The position numbers and the translations under genes are program-made. The notes beneath the pieces were generated by a model. The model did no database searches. It was given only the letters and a program-made list of their open reading frames with translations, and was not told the origin of the DNA. Shown here piece by piece: positions 44,756 through 52,910 of a DNA stretch of 64,000 nt. The stretch comes from Lapillicoccus sp. (GTDB taxonomy: Bacteria > Actinomycetota > Actinomycetes > Actinomycetales > Dermatophilaceae), in contig NZ_JANXRJ010000123.1 in NCBI RefSeq assembly GCF_025353065.1, positions 1-64,000 of the forward strand. Direction: 5' to 3'. Position 1 is the stretch's first letter. The number at the start of each line of letters is the position of its first letter.

Positions 44756-45970
44756 GTGTCGTCAACGGGGGCTCCAGCGCGCCAGCGCCCGTTCCCGGGG
44801 ACGGGGCGCCCGGTGAAGATCGCCCACGTCACGGATTTCTACCTCCCCCGGCTCGGCGGCATCGAGATGCACGTCAGCGAGCTCTCGGGACGCCAACGCG
44901 CCCTCGGGCACGAGGTCGCGATCCTCACCAGCTCGCCCGGTCGGTGCGCGCACGAGGCCTACGTCCACCGGGTGACCGACGCCTATCGACGACCCCATGC
45001 GCTCCACCCGCTGGCCGTCCGGGCCGGCGTCGCGGAGCTCGAGCGGCTGGCGCCCGACGTCGTCCACGCCCACCTCGGCGTGGGGTCACCGCTGGCCTTC
45101 TTCCTCGCGCGGGCGGCGGCGCGACGCGGCATACCGACCGTCGTCACCGTCCACTCGATGTGGGCCGGGGTCCGGCCCATCATGCGCACGATGGACGTCC
45201 TCGGGGGCTGGTCCGACCTGCCCATCACCTGGACCGCGGTCAGCCGCGCCGCCGCGCAACCCGTGGCCAACATCCTTCCCGCAGGCACCCAGATCCACAT
45301 CCTCGCCAACGGCATCGAGCAAGAGGAGTGGCGGCGGCCCGCACCGGTCGAGACGCCCGGTGAGATCACCCTCGTCGCCGTGATGCGGCTCGCGCGCCGC
45401 AAGCGGCCCATCGCGCTGCTGAAGATGGTGCGACAGGCGCAGCAGGCGCTCGAGGAGCAGGGCGACCCGACCCGCCTGCGGCTCGTGGTCGCGGGGGACG
45501 GGCCACGGCGAGAGGCGATGGAGGGCTGGATCCGGCGCCACGGGATGCAGGACAGCGTCTCGCTGCTCGGCCGCCTCGAGCGGGGCGCGGTCCACGACCT
45601 CCTCGGACGCTCTCACGCCTTCCTCGCCCCGGCCGATCTCGAGTCCTTCGGGATCGCCGCCCTCGAGGCCCGCTGCTCCGGCCTGCCCGTCATCGCCAAG
45701 GCGCAGGGCGGGGTCGGGGAGTTCGTCCGGCACGAGCAGGAGGGCCTGCTCGTGGACTCCGACGCCGACATGGTCGACGCGATCGTCCGGCTTGCGAGAG
45801 ACCCTCAGCTGCGCCGCTCCATCGCCGCCCACAACCGCACCCAAGCCTGCCCCGTGGCGTGGGCGCCGCTGCTGGCGGCGACGGATGCGGCATACGCGCT
45901 CGCGACGAAGGCGGCTCACGACCGCCGCGGGGCCGACCCCCTCACGGCGGTCGCCGCGGTGACCCGGTGA
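44756..45970 (+). CDS. GT4-family glycosyltransferase
   Basis: About 404 residues. GT-B fold with DFYLPRLGGIEMHVSEL near the N-terminus, DVVHAHLGVG, VTVHSMWAG, RLARRKRP and the GT4 signature ESFGIAALEARCSGLPVIA. Two starts are possible. GTG 44756 has no ribosome binding site but lies 11 bases after a TAGGCT -10-like box (leaderless). GTG 44813 gives VKIAHVTDF. Likely cell-envelope glycan or glycolipid synthesis. A DMT transporter gene follows at 21 bases. Confidence 0.9.
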   Translation: MSSTGAPARQRPFPGTGRPVKIAHVTDFYLPRLGGIEMHVSELSGRQRALGHEVAILTSSPGRCAHEAYVHRVTDAYRRPHALHPLAVRAGVAELERLAPDVVHAHLGVGSPLAFFLARAAARRGIPTVVTVHSMWAGVRPIMRTMDVLGGWSDLPITWTAVSRAAAQPVANILPAGTQIHILANGIEQEEWRRPAPVETPGEITLVAVMRLARRKRPIALLKMVRQAQQALEEQGDPTRLRLVVAGDGPRREAMEGWIRRHGMQDSVSLLGRLERGAVHDLLGRSHAFLAPADLESFGIAALEARCSGLPVIAKAQGGVGEFVRHEQEGLLVDSDADMVDAIVRLARDPQLRRSIAAHNRTQACPVAWAPLLAATDAAYALATKAAHDRRGADPLTAVAAVTR

Positions 45971-45991
45971 CCCGCGTGAACAGGTGACGAC

Positions 45992-46915
45992 GTGAACTTC
46001 GCCGCGGTCCTCATGGCGTCCATCGGCTCTGCCGCGTTCTTCTCCCTCGCCACCGCGCTCAAGCACCGCAGCGCGGGCCAGATGCCCCACATGGAGCACC
46101 TCAGCCCGAAGAACATCGCCAACTACATCTGGGCCACGCTCCGGCACCCGCTCTATCTGGGGGGCATCGGCTCCGACGTCTTCGGGCTCGGCCTGCAGGT
46201 GTATGCCCTCCACATCGGCCCGCTGTCCGTGGTCCAGCCGTTGCTCGTCAGCTCGGTCCTCTTCAGCCTCATCGTGTCGCACTGGATCGCCGGCACCCGG
46301 GTGAGCAAGCGCGAGATCGCGCTCGGTTCGGTGCTCGTCGTGGCGGTCGCAGGGTTCCTCCTCGTGTCCGGCGCCTTCGAGATCCGCGAGGGCCGGACGC
46401 ACTTCTGGTCGACCGTCATCGCCTCGGCCGTCGCGGTGCTGATCGTCGTGGGCTGCGTCATCGGCGCGCGTCGCGCCAGTCACCAACCCTTGGGAGCGCG
46501 ACGGGCGGCGGCCCTGCTGGGCATCGCCGCGGGCACGATCTACGCCTGCACGGCGGCCCTCATCAAGTCCTGCACCCACGTCCTGCAGCTGCACGGCCCG
46601 GTAGGCCTGCTCACGACCTGGCAGCCCTACGTGCTCATCATCGCCGGCGCGACCGGCCTCTTCCTCGCCCAGATGGCCTTCCAGGCGGGTCCGCTCGCCG
46701 CGAGCCTGCCGGCGACAGCGACCACCGACCCGCTGGCGAGCGTCGCCCTCGGGCTCGTCATCTTCCACGAGCGGCTTCACAACGACCCGCTCAGCGTCAT
46801 CGCGTCCCTCATCTGCCTCGGCGCGATGACGACGGCGGTGGTGCACCTGAGCCGGGTCCGGGCCCAGGTCGAGGACACGAACTCCGCAGCCGCGCACCAT
46901 CAGCGGACTCCCTAG
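45992..46915 (+). CDS. DMT-superfamily (EamA-like) membrane protein
   Basis: 307 residues with about nine hydrophobic helices in the DMT pattern (SIGSAAFFSLATALKHRSAG, YALHIGPLSVVQPLLVSS, ITALGLVIFHE-like end ALGLVIFHERLHN). Substrate unknown. Close to the glycosyltransferase gene, so possibly a lipid-linked or metabolite transporter for the same product. Confidence 0.82.
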   Translation: MNFAAVLMASIGSAAFFSLATALKHRSAGQMPHMEHLSPKNIANYIWATLRHPLYLGGIGSDVFGLGLQVYALHIGPLSVVQPLLVSSVLFSLIVSHWIAGTRVSKREIALGSVLVVAVAGFLLVSGAFEIREGRTHFWSTVIASAVAVLIVVGCVIGARRASHQPLGARRAAALLGIAAGTIYACTAALIKSCTHVLQLHGPVGLLTTWQPYVLIIAGATGLFLAQMAFQAGPLAASLPATATTDPLASVALGLVIFHERLHNDPLSVIASLICLGAMTTAVVHLSRVRAQVEDTNSAAAHHQRTP

Positions 46916-46974
46916 CGGCGCTTGCCCCCCGCCCCCTCCCCGCCCCGCCCACCCTTCTTGCTGAGGTCGTGGGG

Positions 46975-47448
46975 TTACTGCGTGACAGAGATCCGGCGCA
47001 GCGCCGGGGCGAGGTATGCCGCCCCGGGTGCCCCTGGGGAGGTGGCCGCCCCGTCTCTCGGGTTGGAGATCGCGCACCGCTGCAACGACAGGCAGCCGCA
47101 GCCGATGCAGGAGTCCAGGCCGTCCCGCATCTGCTGCAGCGCCGCGATCTGCTCGTCGAGCCGGGAGCGCCAGTGCCGCGTGATCCGTTGCCAGTCAGCC
47201 TTGGTCGGCGTGCGACCGCTCGGCAACCGGTCGAGCTCCTCGCGGATCTCGTCGAGGGACAGGCCGACATTGCTCGCCGCCCGGATGAAGGCCAGCCGAC
47301 GCAGCACGCCGCGCTGATAGCGGCGCTGCCCACCCGAGCTGCGGGTGGCGTCGATGAGGCCCTGGCTCTCGTAGTAGCGCAGCGCCGAGGCCGCGAACCC
47401 GCTTCGGTGGGCGACCTCGCTCACGGCCAGCACATCGTGCGCGTCCAT
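46975..47448 (-). CDS. soxR: SoxR, redox-sensing MerR-family activator
   Basis: 157 residues. MerR HTH (LAVSEVAHRSGFAASALRYYESQGL), dimerisation helix, and the [2Fe-2S] cluster motif CIGCGCLSLQRC (C-x2-C-x-C-x5-C). In actinobacteria SoxR responds to redox-active compounds. GAGGGG precedes the ATG. The divergent promoter has a SoxR-like dyad. Confidence 0.95.
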   Translation of the reverse strand: MDAHDVLAVSEVAHRSGFAASALRYYESQGLIDATRSSGGQRRYQRGVLRRLAFIRAASNVGLSLDEIREELDRLPSGRTPTKADWQRITRHWRSRLDEQIAALQQMRDGLDSCIGCGCLSLQRCAISNPRDGAATSPGAPGAAYLAPALRRISVTQ

Positions 47449-47467
47449 GACCCGCCCCTCACTATGC

Positions 47468-47498
47468 TTGACTTCAAGTTGAGTTGAACTTGAAGGAT
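47468..47498 (+). promoter_or_regulatory. SoxR-type promoter with 19-bp spacer and dyad operator
   Basis: A -35-like TTGACT (47468-47473) and -10-like AAGGAT (47493-47498) are separated by 19 bases, the overlong spacing typical of MerR-family promoters. CTTCAAGTT (47472-47480) and AACTTGAAG (47487-47495) form a perfect dyad centred on that spacer. It reads toward the SDR gene. Confidence 0.65.
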
Positions 47499-47531
47499 GG
47501 CAGACATCACCCCCTCAGACAAGGAGATGCG

Positions 47532-48266
47532 ATGCCTGTCGCACTGATCACCGGTGGGTCCGCAGGACTGGGGCTCGCCCTCACCACCACCCTCGCCGCC
47601 GACGGCTGGAGCGTCGTCACCGACGGCCGTTCGGCCGACCGTCTGCGGGACGCCCTCGGCGCCACCCCCGGCGTCATGACGATCCCCGGTGACGTCGCCG
47701 ACCCGGACCACCGCGTCGCCCTGGCCGCGGCCGTCCGGACACTGGGGCGGCTCGACCTGCTCGTGCACGGGGCCAGCACCCTGGGGCCGCTGCCCATGCG
47801 CGCGCTGCGCGACCTGGAGCCCGCTGACCTGACGCGCGTCTGGGAGGTCAACGCCGCCGCTCCGCTCGCCCTCACCCGGCTGCTGCTCCCCAGCCTGCAG
47901 CACTCCCGCGGGGTCATCCTGTCCATGTCGTCCGACGCGGCGGTGGAGAACTACGGCACCTGGGGTGCCTACGGCGCGACCAAGGCGGCACTCGACCACC
48001 TCACCCTCACCCTCGCGGCCGAGGAGGCGGTCACCGCGTATGCCGTCGACCCGGGTGACATGCGGACCGGCATGCACCAGGACGCCTTCCCGGGCGACGA
48101 CATCTCCGACCGGCCGCTGCCGGAGACGGTCGTGCCGCACCTGTTGGCGCTGGTGCGCCGACGCCCACCGAGCGGTCGCCACCGGGCGGTCGACGTGCCG
48201 ATCTCCGACGAGCCGGTCTCCGACGTGGCAATCCTCGAACCGGTCGCCGGCAGGACGGGGATCTGA
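47532..48266 (+). CDS. short-chain dehydrogenase/reductase
   Basis: 244 residues. Rossmann ITGGSAGLGLALTTT, NAAAPLAL, and the catalytic Ser (ILSMSSDAA) and Tyr-x3-Lys (AYGATKAAL). AAGGAG lies eight bases before ATG 47532. The track start at 47484 is inside the promoter. Likely a SoxR target because of the promoter upstream. Followed one base later by the QueA-like gene. Confidence 0.9.
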   Translation: MPVALITGGSAGLGLALTTTLAADGWSVVTDGRSADRLRDALGATPGVMTIPGDVADPDHRVALAAAVRTLGRLDLLVHGASTLGPLPMRALRDLEPADLTRVWEVNAAAPLALTRLLLPSLQHSRGVILSMSSDAAVENYGTWGAYGATKAALDHLTLTLAAEEAVTAYAVDPGDMRTGMHQDAFPGDDISDRPLPETVVPHLLALVRRRPPSGRHRAVDVPISDEPVSDVAILEPVAGRTGI

Positions 48267-48267
48267 C

Positions 48268-49371
48268 GTGCCCCTCCTCACCGGGCACCCCACCACGCGG
48301 TTCGCGGCGCCGGGCAGCAGCGTCGCCCCCGCGCCCGCTGAGTACCGCGGAGTAGCCCGGGACGGCGTGCGTCTGCTCGCGGCGCGGCCGGGCGGCCTCG
48401 CCCACACCACGTTCCGCCATCTGGCCGACCACCTCGACGCCGGAGATGTCGTCGTGGTCAACAACTCCCAGACGGTGGCCGCGGCGTGGGACGCCCGGTC
48501 GGACGTGCGCGGCCCGGTCGTGCTGCACGCCGCGACCCCGCTCGACGACGGCACCTGGGTGGTCGAGCTGCGGACGGCTCCGGATGCCGCCCGCGCCGTG
48601 CTCGACGGACGACCGGGCGAACGCCTGACCTTCGGCCACCTCGAGGTGGTGCTCCTCGCGCCCTACCCGGAGGACGGGTCCTCCCCCACCGGAGCCGGCA
48701 ACCGGCTCTGGAAGGCCTCGGTCCGGCCATCGCGCGACGACCTCGCGGCACACCTGCTCCGGCACGGTCGCCCCATCGCCTACGGCTACCTCGACCGGCG
48801 CTACCCGCTCGCCGACTACCAGACCGTCTTCGGGACCCGCCCGGGCAGCGCCGAGATGCCTTCTGCCGCCCGGCCGTTCACCCCCGCGATCGTCACCGAG
48901 CTGGTCTCGCACGGGGTCGCCATCGCACCCATCACCCTCCACACGGGGGTGTCCTCCCAGGAGGCAGGAGAGGCACCGCTGGCCGAGCGCTTCGAGGTCA
49001 CCGACTCCACCGCCCGCCTCGTCAACGCCGCGCGTGCCGGCGGCAGCAGGGTCGTCGCGGTCGGCACCACCGTCACCCGCGCCCTCGAGTCTGCGGTCCT
49101 CGACAACGGCCTCCTCGTGGCCCGGTCGGGGTGGACCACCCGGGTCGTCACTCCTGCCGACCCGCCACGCGTCGTCACCGGTCTCGTCACCGGCTGGCAC
49201 GACCCGCAGGCCTCGCACCTGCTGCTCGTCGAGGCCGTGGCGGGGGCGGCGCTGACCCAACGGGCCTACGACGCCGCCACGGCCGGGGGCTACCTCTGGC
49301 ACGAGTTCGGTGACGCAGCACTGCTGCTGCCCGATCTGACGGACAGCAGCAGTGCGGCATACCCGACCTGA
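48268..49371 (+). CDS. QueA-like S-adenosylmethionine:tRNA ribosyltransferase-isomerase family protein
   Basis: About 367 residues from a GTG start right after the SDR stop. Family hallmarks are VVVNNSQTV near the N-terminus, AYGYLDRRYPLADYQTVF, SAARPFTP, THTG-like LHTGVSSQE and GYLWHEFGDAALLL. QueA makes epoxyqueuosine on tRNA, but no other queuosine gene is in the window and the SoxR/SDR context is atypical, so it may have a different substrate. Confidence 0.83.
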   Translation: MPLLTGHPTTRFAAPGSSVAPAPAEYRGVARDGVRLLAARPGGLAHTTFRHLADHLDAGDVVVVNNSQTVAAAWDARSDVRGPVVLHAATPLDDGTWVVELRTAPDAARAVLDGRPGERLTFGHLEVVLLAPYPEDGSSPTGAGNRLWKASVRPSRDDLAAHLLRHGRPIAYGYLDRRYPLADYQTVFGTRPGSAEMPSAARPFTPAIVTELVSHGVAIAPITLHTGVSSQEAGEAPLAERFEVTDSTARLVNAARAGGSRVVAVGTTVTRALESAVLDNGLLVARSGWTTRVVTPADPPRVVTGLVTGWHDPQASHLLLVEAVAGAALTQRAYDAATAGGYLWHEFGDAALLLPDLTDSSSAAYPT

Positions 49372-49393
49372 CCGGCTCGAGCCCGGGTGAGGC

Positions 49394-50329
49394 TCACCCC
49401 TTGGTCGCGCCGAGCGTCAGACCGGAGACGAACTGCTTCTGGAGGGCGAAGAAGACGATGAGCGTCGGAAGGGCCACGAGCACCGAGCCGGCGGCGACGA
49501 GGTTGTTGTCGGTGAAGAACTGACCACGTAGGTTGTTGAGCGAGCTCGTCACCGGATACTTGTCACCCGACGAGAGCAGCACCGTGGCCCAGAAGAACTC
49601 GTTGTAGATCCAGGTCACCTCGAGCGTGGCGAGAGCCGCGAGCGGCGGGCGGCAGAGCGGCAGGGTCAGCTGGAAGAACTGCCGGGTGACGCTGGCGCCG
49701 TCGACGACGGCCGACTCGTAGAGCTCGCGGGGCAACGTCTTCATGTAGTTGCTGAGGACGAAGGCGCAGAAGCCGGTCTGGAAGGCGACGTTGACGGCGA
49801 TGAGGCCGTAGTAGCTGTTGAGCAGCGTGCCGGAGTCACTGATCCAGTAGGGCACGTTGATGGCCTTGAACATCCGGAACACCGGGATGAGCAGCGCCTG
49901 CGGCGGCAGGAGGTTGGCCGCCGTGAAGAGCCCGAGCAGCGCCAGGTTGAACTTGAAGTTGAACCGGGAGACGACGAAGGCGATGCAGCACGAGAGGAAC
50001 AGTGTGAGGAGCACGGCCGGGATGGTGATCATCGCCGAGTTCGCCAGCGTGTGCGCGAAGTTCGCCTGCTGATAGGCCTGCACGTAGTTCTGGATGGTGA
50101 ACCCGCCGAAGGACACGTAGCCGTGTTGCGCCGTGTAGGAGTAGTCGCGGAACGAGCTGACGACGGCGAAGAAGACGGGGAAGAGCCAGACCAGGGCCAT
50201 CACGATGAGGAACGCCTGCAGGCCCACCCGGCCCGCGGTCATCGGCCGCTTCTGGGCGGTCTGGCCCTTGCCCGGACCTGGGCTCTTGCGGGTCTTGGCG
50301 TCCTGGGGGGTAACGGTGGTGGCGGTCAT
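49394..50329 (-). CDS. sugar ABC transporter permease (MalG-like)
   Basis: 311 residues, six membrane helices, EAA loop LYESAVVDGASVTRQFFQL. ATG overlaps the upstream permease stop by four bases. Part of the binding protein-permease-permease set linked to the GH42 beta-galactosidase. Confidence 0.92.
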   Translation of the reverse strand: MTATTVTPQDAKTRKSPGPGKGQTAQKRPMTAGRVGLQAFLIVMALVWLFPVFFAVVSSFRDYSYTAQHGYVSFGGFTIQNYVQAYQQANFAHTLANSAMITIPAVLLTLFLSCCIAFVVSRFNFKFNLALLGLFTAANLLPPQALLIPVFRMFKAINVPYWISDSGTLLNSYYGLIAVNVAFQTGFCAFVLSNYMKTLPRELYESAVVDGASVTRQFFQLTLPLCRPPLAALATLEVTWIYNEFFWATVLLSSGDKYPVTSSLNNLRGQFFTDNNLVAAGSVLVALPTLIVFFALQKQFVSGLTLGATKG

Positions 50330-51279
50330 CGCTGGTCCCTCATGACGATCCTCAGATAGATGACGATGAATACGGACGAGATGAGCAGCATGAACGTCGC
50401 GAGGGCCGAGCCGAAGCCGATCCGGCTCGCCTCCCCGACGATGTTCTGGGTCACGAGGGTCGAGATGAGCTCGAGCCCGTTGCGGCCCTTGTTGATGATC
50501 CAGACGAGGTCGAACGCGCGCAGCGACTCGATGACGCTCACGACGAGAACGATGATGTTGATCGGTCGCATGACCGGGAACACGATCTTGAAGAACGTCG
50601 TCCGCTCGTTGGCCCCGTCCACTTTCGCGGCCTCGCGCAACGACGGGTCGACGCCCTTCAGGCCCGCCAGATACAGCAGCATGATGTAGCCGGTCTGCCG
50701 CCAGCTGGACGCCACGAGAGCAGCGCCGAGGTTGTAGCGCTGGTCGCCGTACCAGTCGATCGAGCTGCCGGTGACGGCGTTGAGCAGGCCTTGGTCCTTG
50801 CTGTAGATCAGCTGCCAGATGAAGCCGATGAGGGCGAGGGAGAGCACGACCGGGAGGTAGAAGGCGGTCTGGTAGATCCGGCCACCCTTCATCTCCCGGT
50901 CGAGGAGCACCGCGAGGAAGACCCCCAACGGGGTGGCGATGAGGAACGTCACCGCCAGCCAGATGAGGTTGTGCTGCACCGCCGGCCAGAACGGCGGGTA
51001 TATCGAGACGACGTTCTGATAGTTCGTCAGCCCGATGAACTTCGCCGAGCTGATGCTACCGATGCCGTTCCAGTTGGTGAACGACAGCAGCACCGAACCC
51101 ACGGCGGGGAACCAGACCAGGGCAACCACCAAGAACGTCGGGATGATGATCATCAGGGCTACGACGACACGGTCGACGCCGTTCAGCTGGTCGATCCCGC
51201 GGTAGCGGGAGCGCCTCGGCTGCTTGGAGCGCGGGGGCTTCTCGGTGGTGTCGGCGGGCAGCGCCACGGGAGCAGTCAT
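50326..51279 (-). CDS. sugar ABC transporter permease (MalF-like)
   Basis: 317 residues from ATG 51279, with a Pro/Arg-rich N-terminus, six helices and EAA loop LREAAKVDGANERTTFFKI. The ORF on the track extends far upstream in a shadow frame and was trimmed. Confidence 0.92.
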   Translation of the reverse strand: MTAPVALPADTTEKPPRSKQPRRSRYRGIDQLNGVDRVVVALMIIIPTFLVVALVWFPAVGSVLLSFTNWNGIGSISSAKFIGLTNYQNVVSIYPPFWPAVQHNLIWLAVTFLIATPLGVFLAVLLDREMKGGRIYQTAFYLPVVLSLALIGFIWQLIYSKDQGLLNAVTGSSIDWYGDQRYNLGAALVASSWRQTGYIMLLYLAGLKGVDPSLREAAKVDGANERTTFFKIVFPVMRPINIIVLVVSVIESLRAFDLVWIINKGRNGLELISTLVTQNIVGEASRIGFGSALATFMLLISSVFIVIYLRIVMRDQR

Positions 51280-51281
51280 GG

Positions 51282-52637
51282 TCAGCTCGTGAAGATGGTG
51301 AGCTTTTGCTTCTGGATGGATTTCACCAGGCCATCGATGTCGTCGGGCGACTTGATGAAGCTCTGGATGGCCGGGATCATCACCGTGGAGGCGAAGTCGG
51401 GGCGTGTGTCGCGGTCCATGAACTGGGCGATCGACTTGGCGGACTTGACGAACTCCGCCGACTTCTTCTGAAGGGCGGTGTATCCCGTCTGGTCGGCCTT
51501 GTCGCTCGTCGCGATGACGCTGGGATCGGCCTTGACGGCGAGGTTCTGGGCGTCGGCGGAGCCGAGGTAGCCCAGCAGCTTCTTGGCGCCCGCCTCGTTC
51601 TTGAGCTTCGCGGCCAGCATGTAGCCGTCGATCGGCGCCTCGATCGCGTCGCTGCCGACGGTGGAGTCGACCTCCGGGAAGTTGAAGAAGTCGAGGTCGT
51701 CCTGCTCGGCGCCCTTGGTGAACTGCTGGGCCACGAAGGCGCCGAGCACATACATGCCGGACTTCTTCTGCTGGAGGCTCTGGGCGGCCTCCTGCCAGGT
51801 GCGTCCGAGCGAGTCGGTCTGGTGCAGCGGGAGGATGCCCTTCCAGGTGTCGAAGACCTTCTTGACCTTGGCGCCGCTCCAGTCCTCCTTGCCGGCCATC
51901 AGGCTGACGTGGAACGCGTAGCCGTTGACGCGCAGGTTGAGCTGGTCGAACGTGCCCATCGCGGGCCAGCCGTCCTTGTCGCCGAACGCGATCGGGATGA
52001 GGCCATCCGCCTTCATCTTGGTCCCGAGGGTGTTGAGCTCGTCGAGGGTCTTCGGGATCTGGTAGCCCTTCGCGGCGAAGACGCTCTTGCGGTAGAAGAT
52101 GGCCCACGGGTAGTACGTCGAAGGCATGAAGTACTGCTTGCCGTCGTCGCCCGTCGACGCGGTCTTGAGGGCGGCGCTCATGTCGGTCTTGCTGCCCCAC
52201 AAGTCGCTGACATCGGTCGCGAGCCCCTGCGCGGCGAAGAACCGCATGCGGTAGCCGGAGAACCAGGTCCAGACGTCGTCGGGAGCGCCCTGGAGGTAGT
52301 TGTTGATGTTTTCCTGGAAGGTGTTGTGGTCGATCGTGTTGATCTTGACCGACAGCCCAGTGTTGGCCTTGGCGAAGGCGTCCATGACCGCCTGGACAGC
52401 GGCCTTCGGCACGGCGTCCGACTGGTTGGACCCGAGGGTGACCGTGCCGGTCGCGGAGGCGGCACCCGATCCGGTGCCGGTACTCGTGCTGCTGCTGCAG
52501 GCGGCCAGCGCACCGGGGACCGCGAGCAACGACCCCGCGCCGACGGCGCCGCGCAGCAGACTCCGCCGGGAGAACGCGCCCTGTGAGGCGGGGACCAGAC
52601 GGGCGAGGTACTCGGCCTCGGTCGAGGGGCGGGGCAT
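51282..52637 (-). CDS. sugar ABC transporter substrate-binding Tat lipoprotein
   Basis: 451 residues from ATG 52637 (GAAGGAG upstream). The signal has twin arginines (FSRRSLLRGAVGAG) and a lipobox ALAAC. Mature domain: family-1 solute-binding protein (VWTWFSGYRMRFFAAQG, MPSTYYPWAIFYRKSVF, PIDGYMLAAKLK). Divergent from the GH42 gene. Ligand likely a beta-galactoside (inference). Confidence 0.92.
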   Translation of the reverse strand: MPRPSTEAEYLARLVPASQGAFSRRSLLRGAVGAGSLLAVPGALAACSSSTSTGTGSGAASATGTVTLGSNQSDAVPKAAVQAVMDAFAKANTGLSVKINTIDHNTFQENINNYLQGAPDDVWTWFSGYRMRFFAAQGLATDVSDLWGSKTDMSAALKTASTGDDGKQYFMPSTYYPWAIFYRKSVFAAKGYQIPKTLDELNTLGTKMKADGLIPIAFGDKDGWPAMGTFDQLNLRVNGYAFHVSLMAGKEDWSGAKVKKVFDTWKGILPLHQTDSLGRTWQEAAQSLQQKKSGMYVLGAFVAQQFTKGAEQDDLDFFNFPEVDSTVGSDAIEAPIDGYMLAAKLKNEAGAKKLLGYLGSADAQNLAVKADPSVIATSDKADQTGYTALQKKSAEFVKSAKSIAQFMDRDTRPDFASTVMIPAIQSFIKSPDDIDGLVKSIQKQKLTIFTS

Positions 52638-52910
52638 GGTGATCTCCTTCGTCGTTGAATGAGCGTGGCGCGTCGGCAGACGAGTCAGAGGGCGACACGA
52701 TCCACCAGAAACGACCACTTCCGCACCGAAGGATGACTCTGCCAGCGCGTCGTGTCAAGCACACGAGGGCAATTCTCGGCATGGCGTGTCCGAACCGAGA
52801 CCGTTTGCTGGCAACGAATCCCGACGAGTCGGCCTGTCGTGGTCAACCTCCCACGGGCGCCTCGGGGCCCATGTTGCTTTCTGTTGACTTTCAGCAGGAT
52901 CACCTCCACG

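Noticed and set aside
45086-47077. 663-residue minus-strand ORF opposite the glycosyltransferase and DMT genes
   Set aside because: Antisense shadow with His/Arg/Asp-rich composition. The forward genes have clear motifs.
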